A stretch of DNA of 30,809 nucleotides from an uncultured Eubacteriales bacterium (GTDB lineage Bacteria > Bacillota > Clostridia > Oscillospirales > CAG-382): the NCBI GenBank assembly GCA_900546385.1, contig URCT01000017.1, forward strand, positions 1-30,809, written 5' to 3'. The notes under the pieces were generated by a model. It was given only the letters and a program-made list of their open reading frames with translations, did not search any database and was not told the origin of the DNA. The position numbers and the translations under genes are program-made. Position 1 is the first letter of the stretch; the number at the start of each line of letters is the position of its first letter. Positions 14,983-22,145 of the stretch are shown here, piece after piece.

Positions 14983-16005
14983 TTATCCCATGATATCAAC
15001 CAAAATGTTCTGAAACTCAAACACCCAAGGCATAACCGGTTCTATCGGTTTCTTATGCTCATTCCATGCAAGAAATTTCAATTCATAGTAACCAGCTTCA
15101 TTTTCGGAAAGCGAAAGCGAGAACACCTGACACCCCACACATTTCGAAATCAAATTCTTGTCCAACGGCTCACGGTTTCGGAATTTCAGCCGACATTTTT
15201 TCTTGCCGCCGCGCGCGGATATAACAAGAGAAACATCGTTTTTGGGACTCTCGGTAAAATAAGCAATTTCGGCTCCGACAAACCAGCTTTGCGCACATTC
15301 CGCGAGTTTCCGTATGCTGTCATTGGAACTTTGGTCATATTTATCCCATGGATCGACCGGTTTATACGGCAAAATCTCCACATGAATCTCTTTGAATTCA
15401 AATCTGACCGTCATGAAATTTCCTTTTGGACTGTTAACCAAGTCAAGCTCCAGTGTATAAGAACCGTCATCGCTTTTCCGAAACTCAATTTCCGTTACGA
15501 CACAGCCGGCACATTGTTTGATTTTTTCTTCGTTTAAGGGGACAATGTTCCGGAACTGCATGACGCATTGTTTTGTACCGCAATCGCTTGGAATGGCAAG
15601 ATCAACCACGTTGTCCGAATCCACCGTACAGCGCGTTATCTTCCTATCATAAAACCAGTCCTCGGCGCATTCGGCAAGCTGCCTTATATCGGCATTGGGA
15701 CTGTGTTTCAGGTCTTCGATTTCCTCCAACGCCTCCTCTTCCGCCTGTTTCTGCATTCCGCGGCAGCAAGCGGCATACTCTTTTATTTTTTCAAAGTCTT
15801 TTTCCGAAACCAAGCCGGTTACCGGGTCAAGCATTTTTTGAACTTCATCCTTGAAATAAGCGTCATTCTTCCTGTAACTCTCCAATAGGGTTTGATAAAA
15901 GGAACTGTGTACAGCCGTTTCTGCGTACTCACGGTAACTCTCGCAGGTGGCTACGTGGTTCAAAAAATTCAAGGAGTTGGCTAATTTGGATGTGAAGTGA
16001 TTCAT
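14983..16005 (-). CDS. Soluble protein with two internal repeats, unknown function
   Basis: A 340-residue protein without signal peptide or transmembrane segment. After a helical N-terminal part (1-100) come two homologous units of about 110 residues: 102-211 and 226-339. Shared landmarks are 'IRQLAECAEDWF' with 'IRKLAECAQSWF', 'CVMQFRN' with 'CRLKFRN', 'KQCAGC' with 'SKCVGC' (Cys165/168 and Cys289/292), and a closing 'FEFKEIHVEIL' with 'FEFQNILVDIM'. The CxxC pair and the Cys of AECA are kept in both units, so they may bind metal or form a disulfide; this is inference. The N-terminal part has an adjacent Cys80-Cys81. AGAGGG precedes the ATG. I do not recognise the family. Fifth gene of the AT-rich operon. 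Confidence 0.8.
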   Translation of the reverse strand: MNHFTSKLANSLNFLNHVATCESYREYAETAVHSSFYQTLLESYRKNDAYFKDEVQKMLDPVTGLVSEKDFEKIKEYAACCRGMQKQAEEEALEEIEDLKHSPNADIRQLAECAEDWFYDRKITRCTVDSDNVVDLAIPSDCGTKQCVMQFRNIVPLNEEKIKQCAGCVVTEIEFRKSDDGSYTLELDLVNSPKGNFMTVRFEFKEIHVEILPYKPVDPWDKYDQSSNDSIRKLAECAQSWFVGAEIAYFTESPKNDVSLVISARGGKKKCRLKFRNREPLDKNLISKCVGCQVFSLSLSENEAGYYELKFLAWNEHKKPIEPVMPWVFEFQNILVDIMG

Positions 16006-16092
16006 ATGATCCCTCTTTCAGACCTGTCTATCACAAAAAACGATAAGACGTTTCTGTCCCAATGCTTTGCTTGTAAGAAAAGCCTGCCGCTT

Positions 16093-16617
16093 TTAATGAT
16101 TTTCAGAATCCGTTTCCGTCGTTTCAAACGCTCCCAACGCCGTAAGCACGTCGGTTATGGCCTGTCGGAGATGTTTGGAATGCACCGTTTTCGTTTCCTC
16201 GTCGGCAAAGATTTGCACACCGTTTTTGGTCAAAACAAGGCTGTTATGGATATACCCGTCGTAAAAAAAGAATTGCCGTCCCAGCTGAATTTTGCCGGAT
16301 GTTTTTTTAGGCGAATCTTCAATGAATACCCGAACGATGATTTTATTGTTTTTTATATCGTTTGGATGGGAGAAGCCTTCCCAACTTGCATCAAAATAAG
16401 CATACTTTCCGTCAAGGTGACTTCCATCCAACTGGCTATAATCCCGTTTCAACGCATTTTCAATGGCGACAGTGTTAATCTTTTTGAAATCCGACTTGGA
16501 AATATCCGCTCCGAGAATGAGCGGATTTATAAACAGCATATACAGTATGACTATGCATATGGCTTTCCATATCCATTGTCTGTGATCCAATATTTTCTGA
16601 TAGAATGATTCTTTCAT
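16093..16617 (-). CDS. Single-pass membrane protein of unknown function
   Basis: 174 residues from ATG 16617, chosen because GGAG lies 8 bases before it; an in-frame ATG 33 bases upstream (16650) lacks a good site. A basic, aromatic N-terminus is followed by a transmembrane segment (about 15-35, 'AICIVILYMLFINPLILG'). The rest is extracytoplasmic and mixed alpha/beta: 'KYAYFDASWEGFSHPND', 'KIIVRVFIEDSPKKT', 'FFYDGYIHNSLVLTKNGVQI'. The C-terminus is Thr/Glu-rich. No known domain recognised. Fourth gene of the operon, 51 bases after the lipoprotein gene. Confidence 0.75.
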   Translation of the reverse strand: MKESFYQKILDHRQWIWKAICIVILYMLFINPLILGADISKSDFKKINTVAIENALKRDYSQLDGSHLDGKYAYFDASWEGFSHPNDIKNNKIIVRVFIEDSPKKTSGKIQLGRQFFFYDGYIHNSLVLTKNGVQIFADEETKTVHSKHLRQAITDVLTALGAFETTETDSENH

Positions 16618-16668
16618 TATTTTACTCCTATCCATTCTGTGCGCTTCTGTGCACCTGTTTCCGAACAA

Positions 16669-17646
16669 TTAAGATTTGTCTTTATTGTTTGTGTTGTTCT
16701 TAGGACGAACGAAATAAATATTATCTTTTATTGGATAATCCTCATATCCCAAATGATATAACAAATATTCACCACTTTTCTGATGAAGATAGACTGTTCC
16801 ATCAATCACTGTGTACAAACCACAATACTTTTCTGAATTGCTGAGCCGCAGCTCACGTTCCAAATCCAGATCCGTGAGCGCAATCCACTGATAGTTCTCG
16901 TTGTCAGCTTCCGGAAACGTAATGCGAAAATGTTTATTCTCATGTACCAGATCAATGCTCCCATCGGCCTCATTTTGTGAATATGTTGCTCCAAGCGCAT
17001 CCAAGAGAGAAAACAACGGAAACAGCAACGATCCTTTCGATAACAGAATCGGCGGATTCAAGTCGATTAAGTCATCTTCCATTTGAAGCGACCATCTTTG
17101 CAAATCGTTTGAATTATACCACGGCTCATCCAAAGAGAAGAAGCAGATTCCCTCTCCGGAAGTGTACGAAAAGGAAATGTAAGTCTTTTGTTCCGGTGTG
17201 TATACAAAAATCCTCTTTATCCCTTCGTTTTCCGGATGTTCTGTGTCTTCTATACACATATTCAGGTTCAAATAATATTCTGTTTCGGATGTTGTAACCG
17301 TCACTAAAGTAGTTTCGTAGGATTGTTTTTCACCGGAATGATAGTCGCTGCCACCGGATAACTCCCGTGTTTGGATTTCCAAACTGTCTTTTCCGTATGT
17401 CTCAAGCAATTTGTCCGTTTTTTCTTTCAAATCAGGCACATTCATTTTAACCTCTTCGGAAAAGAGTTGGTAAAGCTTTTGCGAGTCACGGTTAGCAATT
17501 GCATCACATACATTTTTTGCGATTTTTTCTTGTGGAGAGGTGAGTTGAATCAGACGTTGGAAAGGGTTATCACCACAAGAAGTCAAGGTTAAAAGCAGAA
17601 TACTCATAACAATGATGATACAAACGATAGAAAACGTTTTTTTCAT
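16669..17646 (-). CDS. Lipoprotein, DUF5104-like with degenerate stalk domain
   Basis: 325 residues from ATG 17646 (AGGAGG upstream). The signal ends L21-T-S-C24, a good lipobox, so the protein is anchored to the outer face of the membrane. Residues about 40-170 ('AKNVCDAIANRDSQKLYQLF' to 'RIFVYTPEQKTYISFSYT') resemble the DUF5104 group of clostridial lipoproteins. Residues about 195-315 contain 'SLLFPLFSLLDALGATYSQN' and 'GTVYLHQKSGEYLLYHLG', which look like a divergent form of the stalk domain seen intact in the 7185 gene. Both assignments are by eye. Third gene of the AT-rich operon. No catalytic motif is visible. Confidence 0.75.
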   Translation of the reverse strand: MKKTFSIVCIIIVMSILLLTLTSCGDNPFQRLIQLTSPQEKIAKNVCDAIANRDSQKLYQLFSEEVKMNVPDLKEKTDKLLETYGKDSLEIQTRELSGGSDYHSGEKQSYETTLVTVTTSETEYYLNLNMCIEDTEHPENEGIKRIFVYTPEQKTYISFSYTSGEGICFFSLDEPWYNSNDLQRWSLQMEDDLIDLNPPILLSKGSLLFPLFSLLDALGATYSQNEADGSIDLVHENKHFRITFPEADNENYQWIALTDLDLERELRLSNSEKYCGLYTVIDGTVYLHQKSGEYLLYHLGYEDYPIKDNIYFVRPKNNTNNKDKS

Positions 17647-17723
17647 AAAAGACCTCCTAGTCAAATGCGATATCCTACGGTGTCAAAGCGTCAAAAAAGT
17701 CAACAGACGTCCTCAGCAAAACT

Positions 17724-18326
17724 TCAATCTGCATTAGGCGTCCATTCTGCCCGTTCCGGGAAAGGGTCATTGAACACCCAGCTTTTTTCCCAGTTTACCA
17801 ACCGAATCCCATTTTCCGGATTGCGATAATACCGGCAATCGATATGAATGCAGAACATCAATAAAAGTGCCGTATCCGGTTCTGCGTTTTCCTCATAAAG
17901 AATCCGGTACTTGTTATGCTCGGCATAACTGTAATGTTCTTTTTGAAACACGGCGATTTGCTCGTTGTTTTTCAACAAAGAAAAAATGTCGTTCGTATGC
18001 CCTCTTAGCTCATAGCAATCCTCATCCAGATAGAAATACGTGGCTCTGTCCCCAAAACGATACTCGCTGTATCCACAGATTTTCTCATTTTTCAAGATCT
18101 CATACGAACGCAGAGCGGATGGATAAATCAACGGAAACAAGCCAAAGATCACGTGCAGCAAAACGTTCTTCTGCCGGAACACATATCCGACATCGTCGGT
18201 TCTTACAGAAAGCTTTTGCGGTAATAATCCAAAGGTATGATTCGCAATACCTTCGACAAATGCTTTTTCCTGCACGGTATAGTGCTTCTTTCCGGAGGAC
18301 AGACTGCGAATGATATGTAATGTCAT
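17724..18326 (-). CDS. Hypothetical protein, accessory operon
   Basis: A 200-residue protein without a clear signal peptide. AAGGAG lies about 10 bases before the ATG. Beta-rich with many aromatic residues: 'YRFGDRATYFYLDEDCYELR', 'QIAVFQKEHYSYAEHNKYRI', 'ALLLMFCIHIDCRYYRNPEN'. The alternating short strands ('...CGYSEYRFGDR.TYFYLDED.YELRGH...') recall the tubby/LURP-like beta-barrel, but this is a weak impression. A hydrophobic stretch at about 57-70 ('LHVIFGLFPLIYPSA') could bury in the fold or contact a membrane. Second gene of the operon. No function assigned. Confidence 0.7.
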   Translation of the reverse strand: MTLHIIRSLSSGKKHYTVQEKAFVEGIANHTFGLLPQKLSVRTDDVGYVFRQKNVLLHVIFGLFPLIYPSALRSYEILKNEKICGYSEYRFGDRATYFYLDEDCYELRGHTNDIFSLLKNNEQIAVFQKEHYSYAEHNKYRILYEENAEPDTALLLMFCIHIDCRYYRNPENGIRLVNWEKSWVFNDPFPERAEWTPNAD

Positions 18327-18378
18327 TGGTTGCGTACTCCTTGTTGTTCAACACACCGTTGATAGCATTTCCTCTTTT

Positions 18379-18798
18379 CTATTCTCTTGTACTATACAAG
18401 TATGAATTTCCGCCTACACGCTGTATTTCTTTGATTCCCGACAAGACATCATTAGAGCTATCGTTAATAAACAGAATCCCCTCTTCATCATCGACATCGC
18501 CGCTGACAATAAAATACACGATTGCATCCTTTTTTCGAATCCCCAAAATCTTGACCGGAATTTTGGTATCCGTCAGCGGAATTTCTTTTACAGGCATATG
18601 TTCTTTATCAAACAAAACAAGCGTATCCTCTTGGATTTGCCCACTGTGAAAATCAACGTCTTTCACCATTTGATTGATTTTATAACAGGATTCTTTTAAC
18701 ATTTGTCTGTCTTTATTTTTCCAATCTCCGCAAGCAAACAGTGTTAACAGCCCTGCCGCAAGGAGTACTAACCACAAGTATCGATTGATCGTTTTCAT
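18379..18798 (-). CDS. Small lipoprotein of unknown function
   Basis: 139 residues from ATG 18798, with TGGAGG 7 bases upstream; an in-frame upstream start was rejected. The signal 'YLWLVLLAAGLLTLFAC' ends in a lipobox (L20-F-A-C23). The mature part has a helix ('DRQMLKESCYKINQMVKDVD') and then beta strands ('TLVLFDKEHMPVKEIPLTDT', 'AIVYFIVSGDVDDEEGILFI'). No known family recognised. First gene of the AT-rich operon, directly behind a strong promoter (18854-18882). Confidence 0.75.
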   Translation of the reverse strand: MKTINRYLWLVLLAAGLLTLFACGDWKNKDRQMLKESCYKINQMVKDVDFHSGQIQEDTLVLFDKEHMPVKEIPLTDTKIPVKILGIRKKDAIVYFIVSGDVDDEEGILFINDSSNDVLSGIKEIQRVGGNSYLYSTRE

Positions 18799-18853
18799 AC
18801 GATACCTCCAATAGAAAATTTCACTTTCTGCCAAATATCCCCTTCATATTCAC

Positions 18854-18882
18854 ATTCTACCATAGCATGAACGCTTTGTCAA
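18854..18882 (-). promoter_or_regulatory. Promoter of the AT-rich accessory operon
   Basis: On the minus strand TTGACA (18882-18877), a 17-base spacer and TAGAAT (18859-18854), 55 bases upstream of the first lipoprotein start. No other good promoter was seen in the gaps between the six genes, which fits a single transcript ending at 14382-14411. Confidence 0.75.
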
Positions 18883-18976
18883 GCGATTGTCGGCATCGCA
18901 GAAAAAGCTGTGTACAGACTGATTCATGGCAAACTTCCATCCTACAAACCAATCCCGGTTATTTGACAAAAACATC

Positions 18977-19005
18977 TTGCAAAACCCGAAAAAAACGTGT
19001 ATAAT
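18977..19005 (+). promoter_or_regulatory. Promoter of the HAD/DMT pair
   Basis: TTGCAA (18977-18982), a 17-base spacer and TATAAT (19000-19005) with TG just before the -10. A perfect TTGACA at 18963 lies 31 bases from the -10, too far to be its partner. The segment CCGAAAAAA...TGTATAAT nearly repeats the promoter at 7085-7113. Confidence 0.7.
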
Positions 19006-19034
19006 GCCCATATACATTCCGGGAGTGAAAAAAT

Positions 19035-19757
19035 ATGGACATACAGGCAATTCTTTTTGACAAAGACGGAACGCTCATGAAATTTGACGGCTATTGGGTC
19101 GAGGTTTCCCATCACGCCATAAACGATATTTTGCGGCAGATTGGCCGAGAGGATATTCCGACAGAGCGGCTGCTTGCGGCTTTGGGTGTGAAGGACGGGA
19201 TTTCGGACACGGACGGGCTTTTGTGCAAGGGCACCTACGAACAAATCGGTTTGGCACTAAACGCGGTTTTGCGAGAGTACGGCGCGGATGTTTCGGAAGC
19301 GGATAGCATCCAAATGACGCTTGCGGCATATGACAAAAATGCGGACACCGGGAAAGTGGAGCCGGTCTGCGAAAACCTTCGAGAGGTTCTGCTAAGCTTA
19401 AAAAGAAGCGGCAGAAAGCTTGCCGTTGTGACGACCGACAACGCGCTTATCACCGCCAAATGCCTGGAGAAATTAGGCATTGCGGACGTATTTGACAAGG
19501 TTTATACCGACGACGGTCAAAACCCGGCCAAACCCGATCCGTGGTGTGCAAAGGATTTCCTGAGCCGCTGCGGCACCATGCCGCAAAACGCGCTTATGGT
19601 CGGCGACACCATGACCGACGTACGTTTTGCACGAAATGCAGGCATTTCCGTCATCGGTGTCGGCGAAAAGCCGGACGGCCGAGAACGGCTTATGCCGTAT
19701 GCGGATGCGGTGCTTCCGGACATTTCGCACCTTGCGGATTTCATAGCGGAGGCATAA
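19035..19757 (+). CDS. HAD-family hydrolase (phosphoglycolate-phosphatase-like)
   Basis: A 240-residue soluble phosphatase of the haloacid-dehalogenase superfamily. All four motifs are present: nucleophile D9 and D11 in 'LFDKDGT', Thr133/134 in 'VVTTDN', Lys166 in 'KPDP', and D191/D195 in 'VGDTMTDV'. The helical cap lies between residues 16 and 105, as in PGP/beta-phosphoglucomutase-like members. 'GGAG' is close to the ATG. The stop is only two bases before the start of a DMT transporter gene, so the two are co-expressed and probably act on one pathway, for example dephosphorylating a metabolite that is then moved across the membrane. The substrate is unknown. Confidence 0.9.
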   Translation: MDIQAILFDKDGTLMKFDGYWVEVSHHAINDILRQIGREDIPTERLLAALGVKDGISDTDGLLCKGTYEQIGLALNAVLREYGADVSEADSIQMTLAAYDKNADTGKVEPVCENLREVLLSLKRSGRKLAVVTTDNALITAKCLEKLGIADVFDKVYTDDGQNPAKPDPWCAKDFLSRCGTMPQNALMVGDTMTDVRFARNAGISVIGVGEKPDGRERLMPYADAVLPDISHLADFIAEA

Positions 19758-19759
19758 CC

Positions 19760-20701
19760 ATGCTTTGCGGTATTTTTGCCGGAATCGCCTGGGCGTTGGA
19801 AACGGTGATTCTCGGCATGGCTTTATCCATGACACCGTTTGTTTCGGATTCACAAGCCATCTTTTTAGCGCCGTTTGTAAGCACCTTTCTCCATGACGCG
19901 ATGTCCGCGCTGTTTTTGCTTTGCGTGAACGGATGGAAAGGCCGATTAAAAGCGATTTTCGGGATATGCAAAACAAGGACTTTTCCGCTACTTCTTGTCT
20001 CCTCGGCCATCGGCGGCCCGATCGGCATGACCGGCTATGTGCTGGCGGTCAAGTATATGGGTGCATCGGTCGGTGCGGTGGCAAGTGCGATTTATCCGGC
20101 GATCGGCGCGGTTTTGGCGTATGTATTCTTAAAAGAAAAAATCCGGTGGTATCAATGGATTTTCTTACTCTGCACGCTGTGTGGCGTGTGGGGCTTAAGC
20201 GCTTCGCCGGAGCTTGCGATCAAAAATTTCGGGATTGGTTTACTCGGTGTGTTCATGTGTTCGTTCGGCTGGGGAACGGAAGGTGTGATTTTATCAAAAT
20301 GTATGCGCGAAAAAGGCATTACAAGCGGCGATGCGCTGCAATTGCGCCAACTTGTGTCGGCGTTGATTTACGGCCTTATCCTTCTTCCCTGCCTAAAGGG
20401 CTGGCACTTTACCGCAGGCTTATTCTCGGCATCCGGCATTCCGGTTCTTGCGACGATTGCCGCGGCGGCGTTTTTTGCAACAGTTTCTTACTTATTATAT
20501 TATCGGGCAATCGCGGCACTCGGTACGGCCAAAGCCATGGGGTTAAACATCACCTACACGGCCTGGGCGATGTTCTTTTCCGTGGTGCTGTTGCGTGATA
20601 CGGGTGTTTTGAATGTCAGAACCATCGCCTGTGCGCTGTTGGTGGTCGTATGCGGCATTTTGGCAGCGGTGGATTTGAAGGAACTCCTAAAAAAGAGCTG
20701 A
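19760..20701 (+). CDS. EamA/DMT-superfamily transporter (second of three)
   Basis: 313 residues from ATG 19760, chosen because GGAGG (19748-19752) lies 7 bases before it and the preceding gene ends at 19757. Ten hydrophobic segments form two EamA halves, with the first-half signature 'YVLAVKYMGASVGAVASAIY' and 'AYVFLKEKIRWYQW', and the second half 'LLYYRAIAALGTAKAMGLNI'. Expressed with the upstream HAD phosphatase. Followed by a terminator at 20757. The transported compound cannot be told from sequence. Confidence 0.88.
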   Translation: MLCGIFAGIAWALETVILGMALSMTPFVSDSQAIFLAPFVSTFLHDAMSALFLLCVNGWKGRLKAIFGICKTRTFPLLLVSSAIGGPIGMTGYVLAVKYMGASVGAVASAIYPAIGAVLAYVFLKEKIRWYQWIFLLCTLCGVWGLSASPELAIKNFGIGLLGVFMCSFGWGTEGVILSKCMREKGITSGDALQLRQLVSALIYGLILLPCLKGWHFTAGLFSASGIPVLATIAAAAFFATVSYLLYYRAIAALGTAKAMGLNITYTAWAMFFSVVLLRDTGVLNVRTIACALLVVVCGILAAVDLKELLKKS

Positions 20702-20756
20702 CATAAAAGCGGCAACGCTTCATTTTTGTGTTTTGACAAGGCCAAATGGAAAAACA

Positions 20757-20787
20757 AGCTCCCAAAATCCGCTTTTGGGGCGTTTTT
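20757..20787 (+). terminator. Terminator after the HAD/DMT operon
   Basis: AGCTCCCAAAA pairs with TTTTGGGGC (imperfect at the base) and is followed by GTTTTTC. A weaker AAGCG-GCAA-CGCTT hairpin followed by ATTTTTG lies just after the stop, at about 20707-20726. The gene-free stretch 20702-21032 also holds the 0A-box array and promoter listed below. Confidence 0.65.
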
Positions 20788-20913
20788 CTCTTAGCTATAT
20801 CAAATTTGGAATAGACTTATGTAAAAACTGCATTAAATCTTACGCTTTTCACCGCAAAGAACGACAAAAAACCATGGTTTTTATGCACATTTGTGCGCGC
20901 TTTTGCCGCTTTT

Positions 20914-20950
20914 TGTCGGAGTCTGTCAAAGCGTGTCGAACCCTGTCGAA
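20914..20950 (+). promoter_or_regulatory. Four Spo0A-box-like heptamers at 10-bp spacing
   Basis: TGTCGGA (20914-20920), TGTCAAA (20924-20930), TGTCGAA (20934-20940) and TGTCGAA (20944-20950) start exactly 10 bases apart on the same strand. The last two are perfect matches to the known Spo0A target (TGTCGAA, or TGNCGAA). Tandem boxes 10 bp centre to centre suit side-by-side binding of Spo0A molecules. The array ends 9 bases before the -35 element of the promoter for the 21033 gene. No other pair of perfect boxes was noticed in the window. Binding by Spo0A is inference. Confidence 0.65.
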
Positions 20951-20959
20951 CGATTCCTC

Positions 20960-20989
20960 TTGCAAATGCCACTGTATATGGTATATAAT
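20960..20989 (+). promoter_or_regulatory. Promoter of the MogA-like gene
   Basis: TTGCAA (20960-20965), an 18-base spacer and a perfect TATAAT (20984-20989), 43 bases upstream of the start codon and just downstream of the 0A-box array. The weak -35 fits a promoter that needs an activator. Confidence 0.65.
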
Positions 20990-21032
20990 AGATTCACAAG
21001 CACAATATATATGAATTTCGGAGGAATAAAAT

Positions 21033-22037
21033 ATGACAGAGGCACCAAAAATCGGTTTTTTATGCACCGGCAAAACGCCGTTGGAACTTGCTGTTTCCAT
21101 CCATTGCCAAAGCAAAATGAGTCCCGTTTTAACGGAAGCCGGTTATGCGGTCGGCGGCTGTTATACCGAAATTTTCGACGGCTCCGGCCCGGAAAAAATC
21201 AAGCGCGCCGGAAAAACGCTTGAATATCTCTGCCGCTCCAACGATGCGGTGTTCACACTCGGCTGTGAGGGCTTTTCGGCCGGTGATGTGATTCCGGAGT
21301 TAACCGAAGTGGTCTGCACAGGAAGTGCTTCCTATTTTACCGCCGTGCTTTGCGGCGCCAAAGAGCTTTCTTGCGCAGACAAGCCCTCTCCGGCAGAAAA
21401 ACGGTCTTGCGGCAGATCCTCCGGCTGCGACCGTCTATATTCCGATGAAAGCCGTTTCGGCGATTCCTTCCGGCCGCGCACACTGCGGCAAAATGCGCCC
21501 ATGCCGTTTGCCGAAAAGCTGCGCAAAGCACTTAAGCGCATCGATCGCGAAAACCGGCTCTCGGAAATGCCGTCGGATATGAGCCGTAGCGGACAAAACA
21601 CCGAAACGCCGCGGACAGCCTACAACAGCCCTTCGCGCGTGACAAACGGTTCCGCCATGCGCATTTTTGCCGGTTTGCGCGACCGAACCGGTGAGAAAGA
21701 CATCCGTGCGGCTGACGGCGAAACGCTTCGCGGCGGTATTCCTGCCGACTGCGGCCGGTATGCCGCGCATACGTCTCCGGAAGCTGACGCACACGTGTTC
21801 AAAATGCCTCCGTCCCGTGCACGTGCCGGACTTTTGGACAAATCACTGCTTTTGAACTTCTCCAACGATGCCGATACGGTGCTTCCGCTGTTGAAAGCTC
21901 TTTTGCCGGCCATTGGGTTCTCCGTTTTCAATTTGTCCGGAAAAAGTGCCGCTTCTTACGCTAATTTTGAAAAAACGTTGAAAAAATCCGCCGGAATCGA
22001 CAATTCTTTTGAATTCCTGCACGCTGTTAACGGATAG
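21033..22037 (+). CDS. Divergent MogA/MoaB-like protein with a long insertion
   Basis: 334 residues, GGAGG before the ATG. Residues about 6-110 follow the molybdopterin-binding (MoCF) fold: 'KIGFLCTGKTP', 'SPVLTEAGYAVGGCYTEIFD', 'DAVFTLGCEGFSAGDVIPEL'. In MogA/MoaB the last block reads roughly TTGGTG..prDvtPEa; here GGTG is GCEG, so the cofactor-binding loop is altered. The fold's last part returns at about 268-312 ('SRARAGLLDKSLLLNFSNDA', 'LPLLKALLPAIGFSVFNLSG'). Between them, residues about 115-265 are a Ser/Arg-rich, apparently unstructured insertion far longer than the usual connection. It lacks known domains, and its other frames are not convincingly coding. Molybdopterin synthesis is therefore doubtful. 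No other moa/moe gene is nearby. Control by Spo0A boxes suggests a stationary-phase or sporulation role (inference). Confidence 0.7.
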   Translation: MTEAPKIGFLCTGKTPLELAVSIHCQSKMSPVLTEAGYAVGGCYTEIFDGSGPEKIKRAGKTLEYLCRSNDAVFTLGCEGFSAGDVIPELTEVVCTGSASYFTAVLCGAKELSCADKPSPAEKRSCGRSSGCDRLYSDESRFGDSFRPRTLRQNAPMPFAEKLRKALKRIDRENRLSEMPSDMSRSGQNTETPRTAYNSPSRVTNGSAMRIFAGLRDRTGEKDIRAADGETLRGGIPADCGRYAAHTSPEADAHVFKMPPSRARAGLLDKSLLLNFSNDADTVLPLLKALLPAIGFSVFNLSGKSAASYANFEKTLKKSAGIDNSFEFLHAVNG

Positions 22038-22145
22038 GACTTTATATATTTACGTATGATTCACCAAAATCAAAAAGAAATCGTATATAATTAACTCATG
22101 AAATAGCAAATGTAAAAATTCTATAAAACGGAGGATAAAAAAGCA

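Noticed and set aside
14446..18834. Polymorphic-toxin or contractile-system locus
   Set aside because: Small lipoproteins and unknown soluble proteins are compatible with immunity genes, but no toxin domain, delivery module or Rhs/LXG-type protein is visible.
18963..18968. Perfect TTGACA as the -35 of the HAD promoter
   Set aside because: It is 31 bases from TATAAT, too far. TTGCAA at 18977 has the right 17-base spacing.
21370..21830. Frameshift or foreign insertion explaining the odd middle of the MogA-like protein
   Set aside because: The frame stays open for 150 codons with base usage like its neighbours, and the other frames give no family match. A disordered insertion is the simpler reading, though relatives are needed to be sure.
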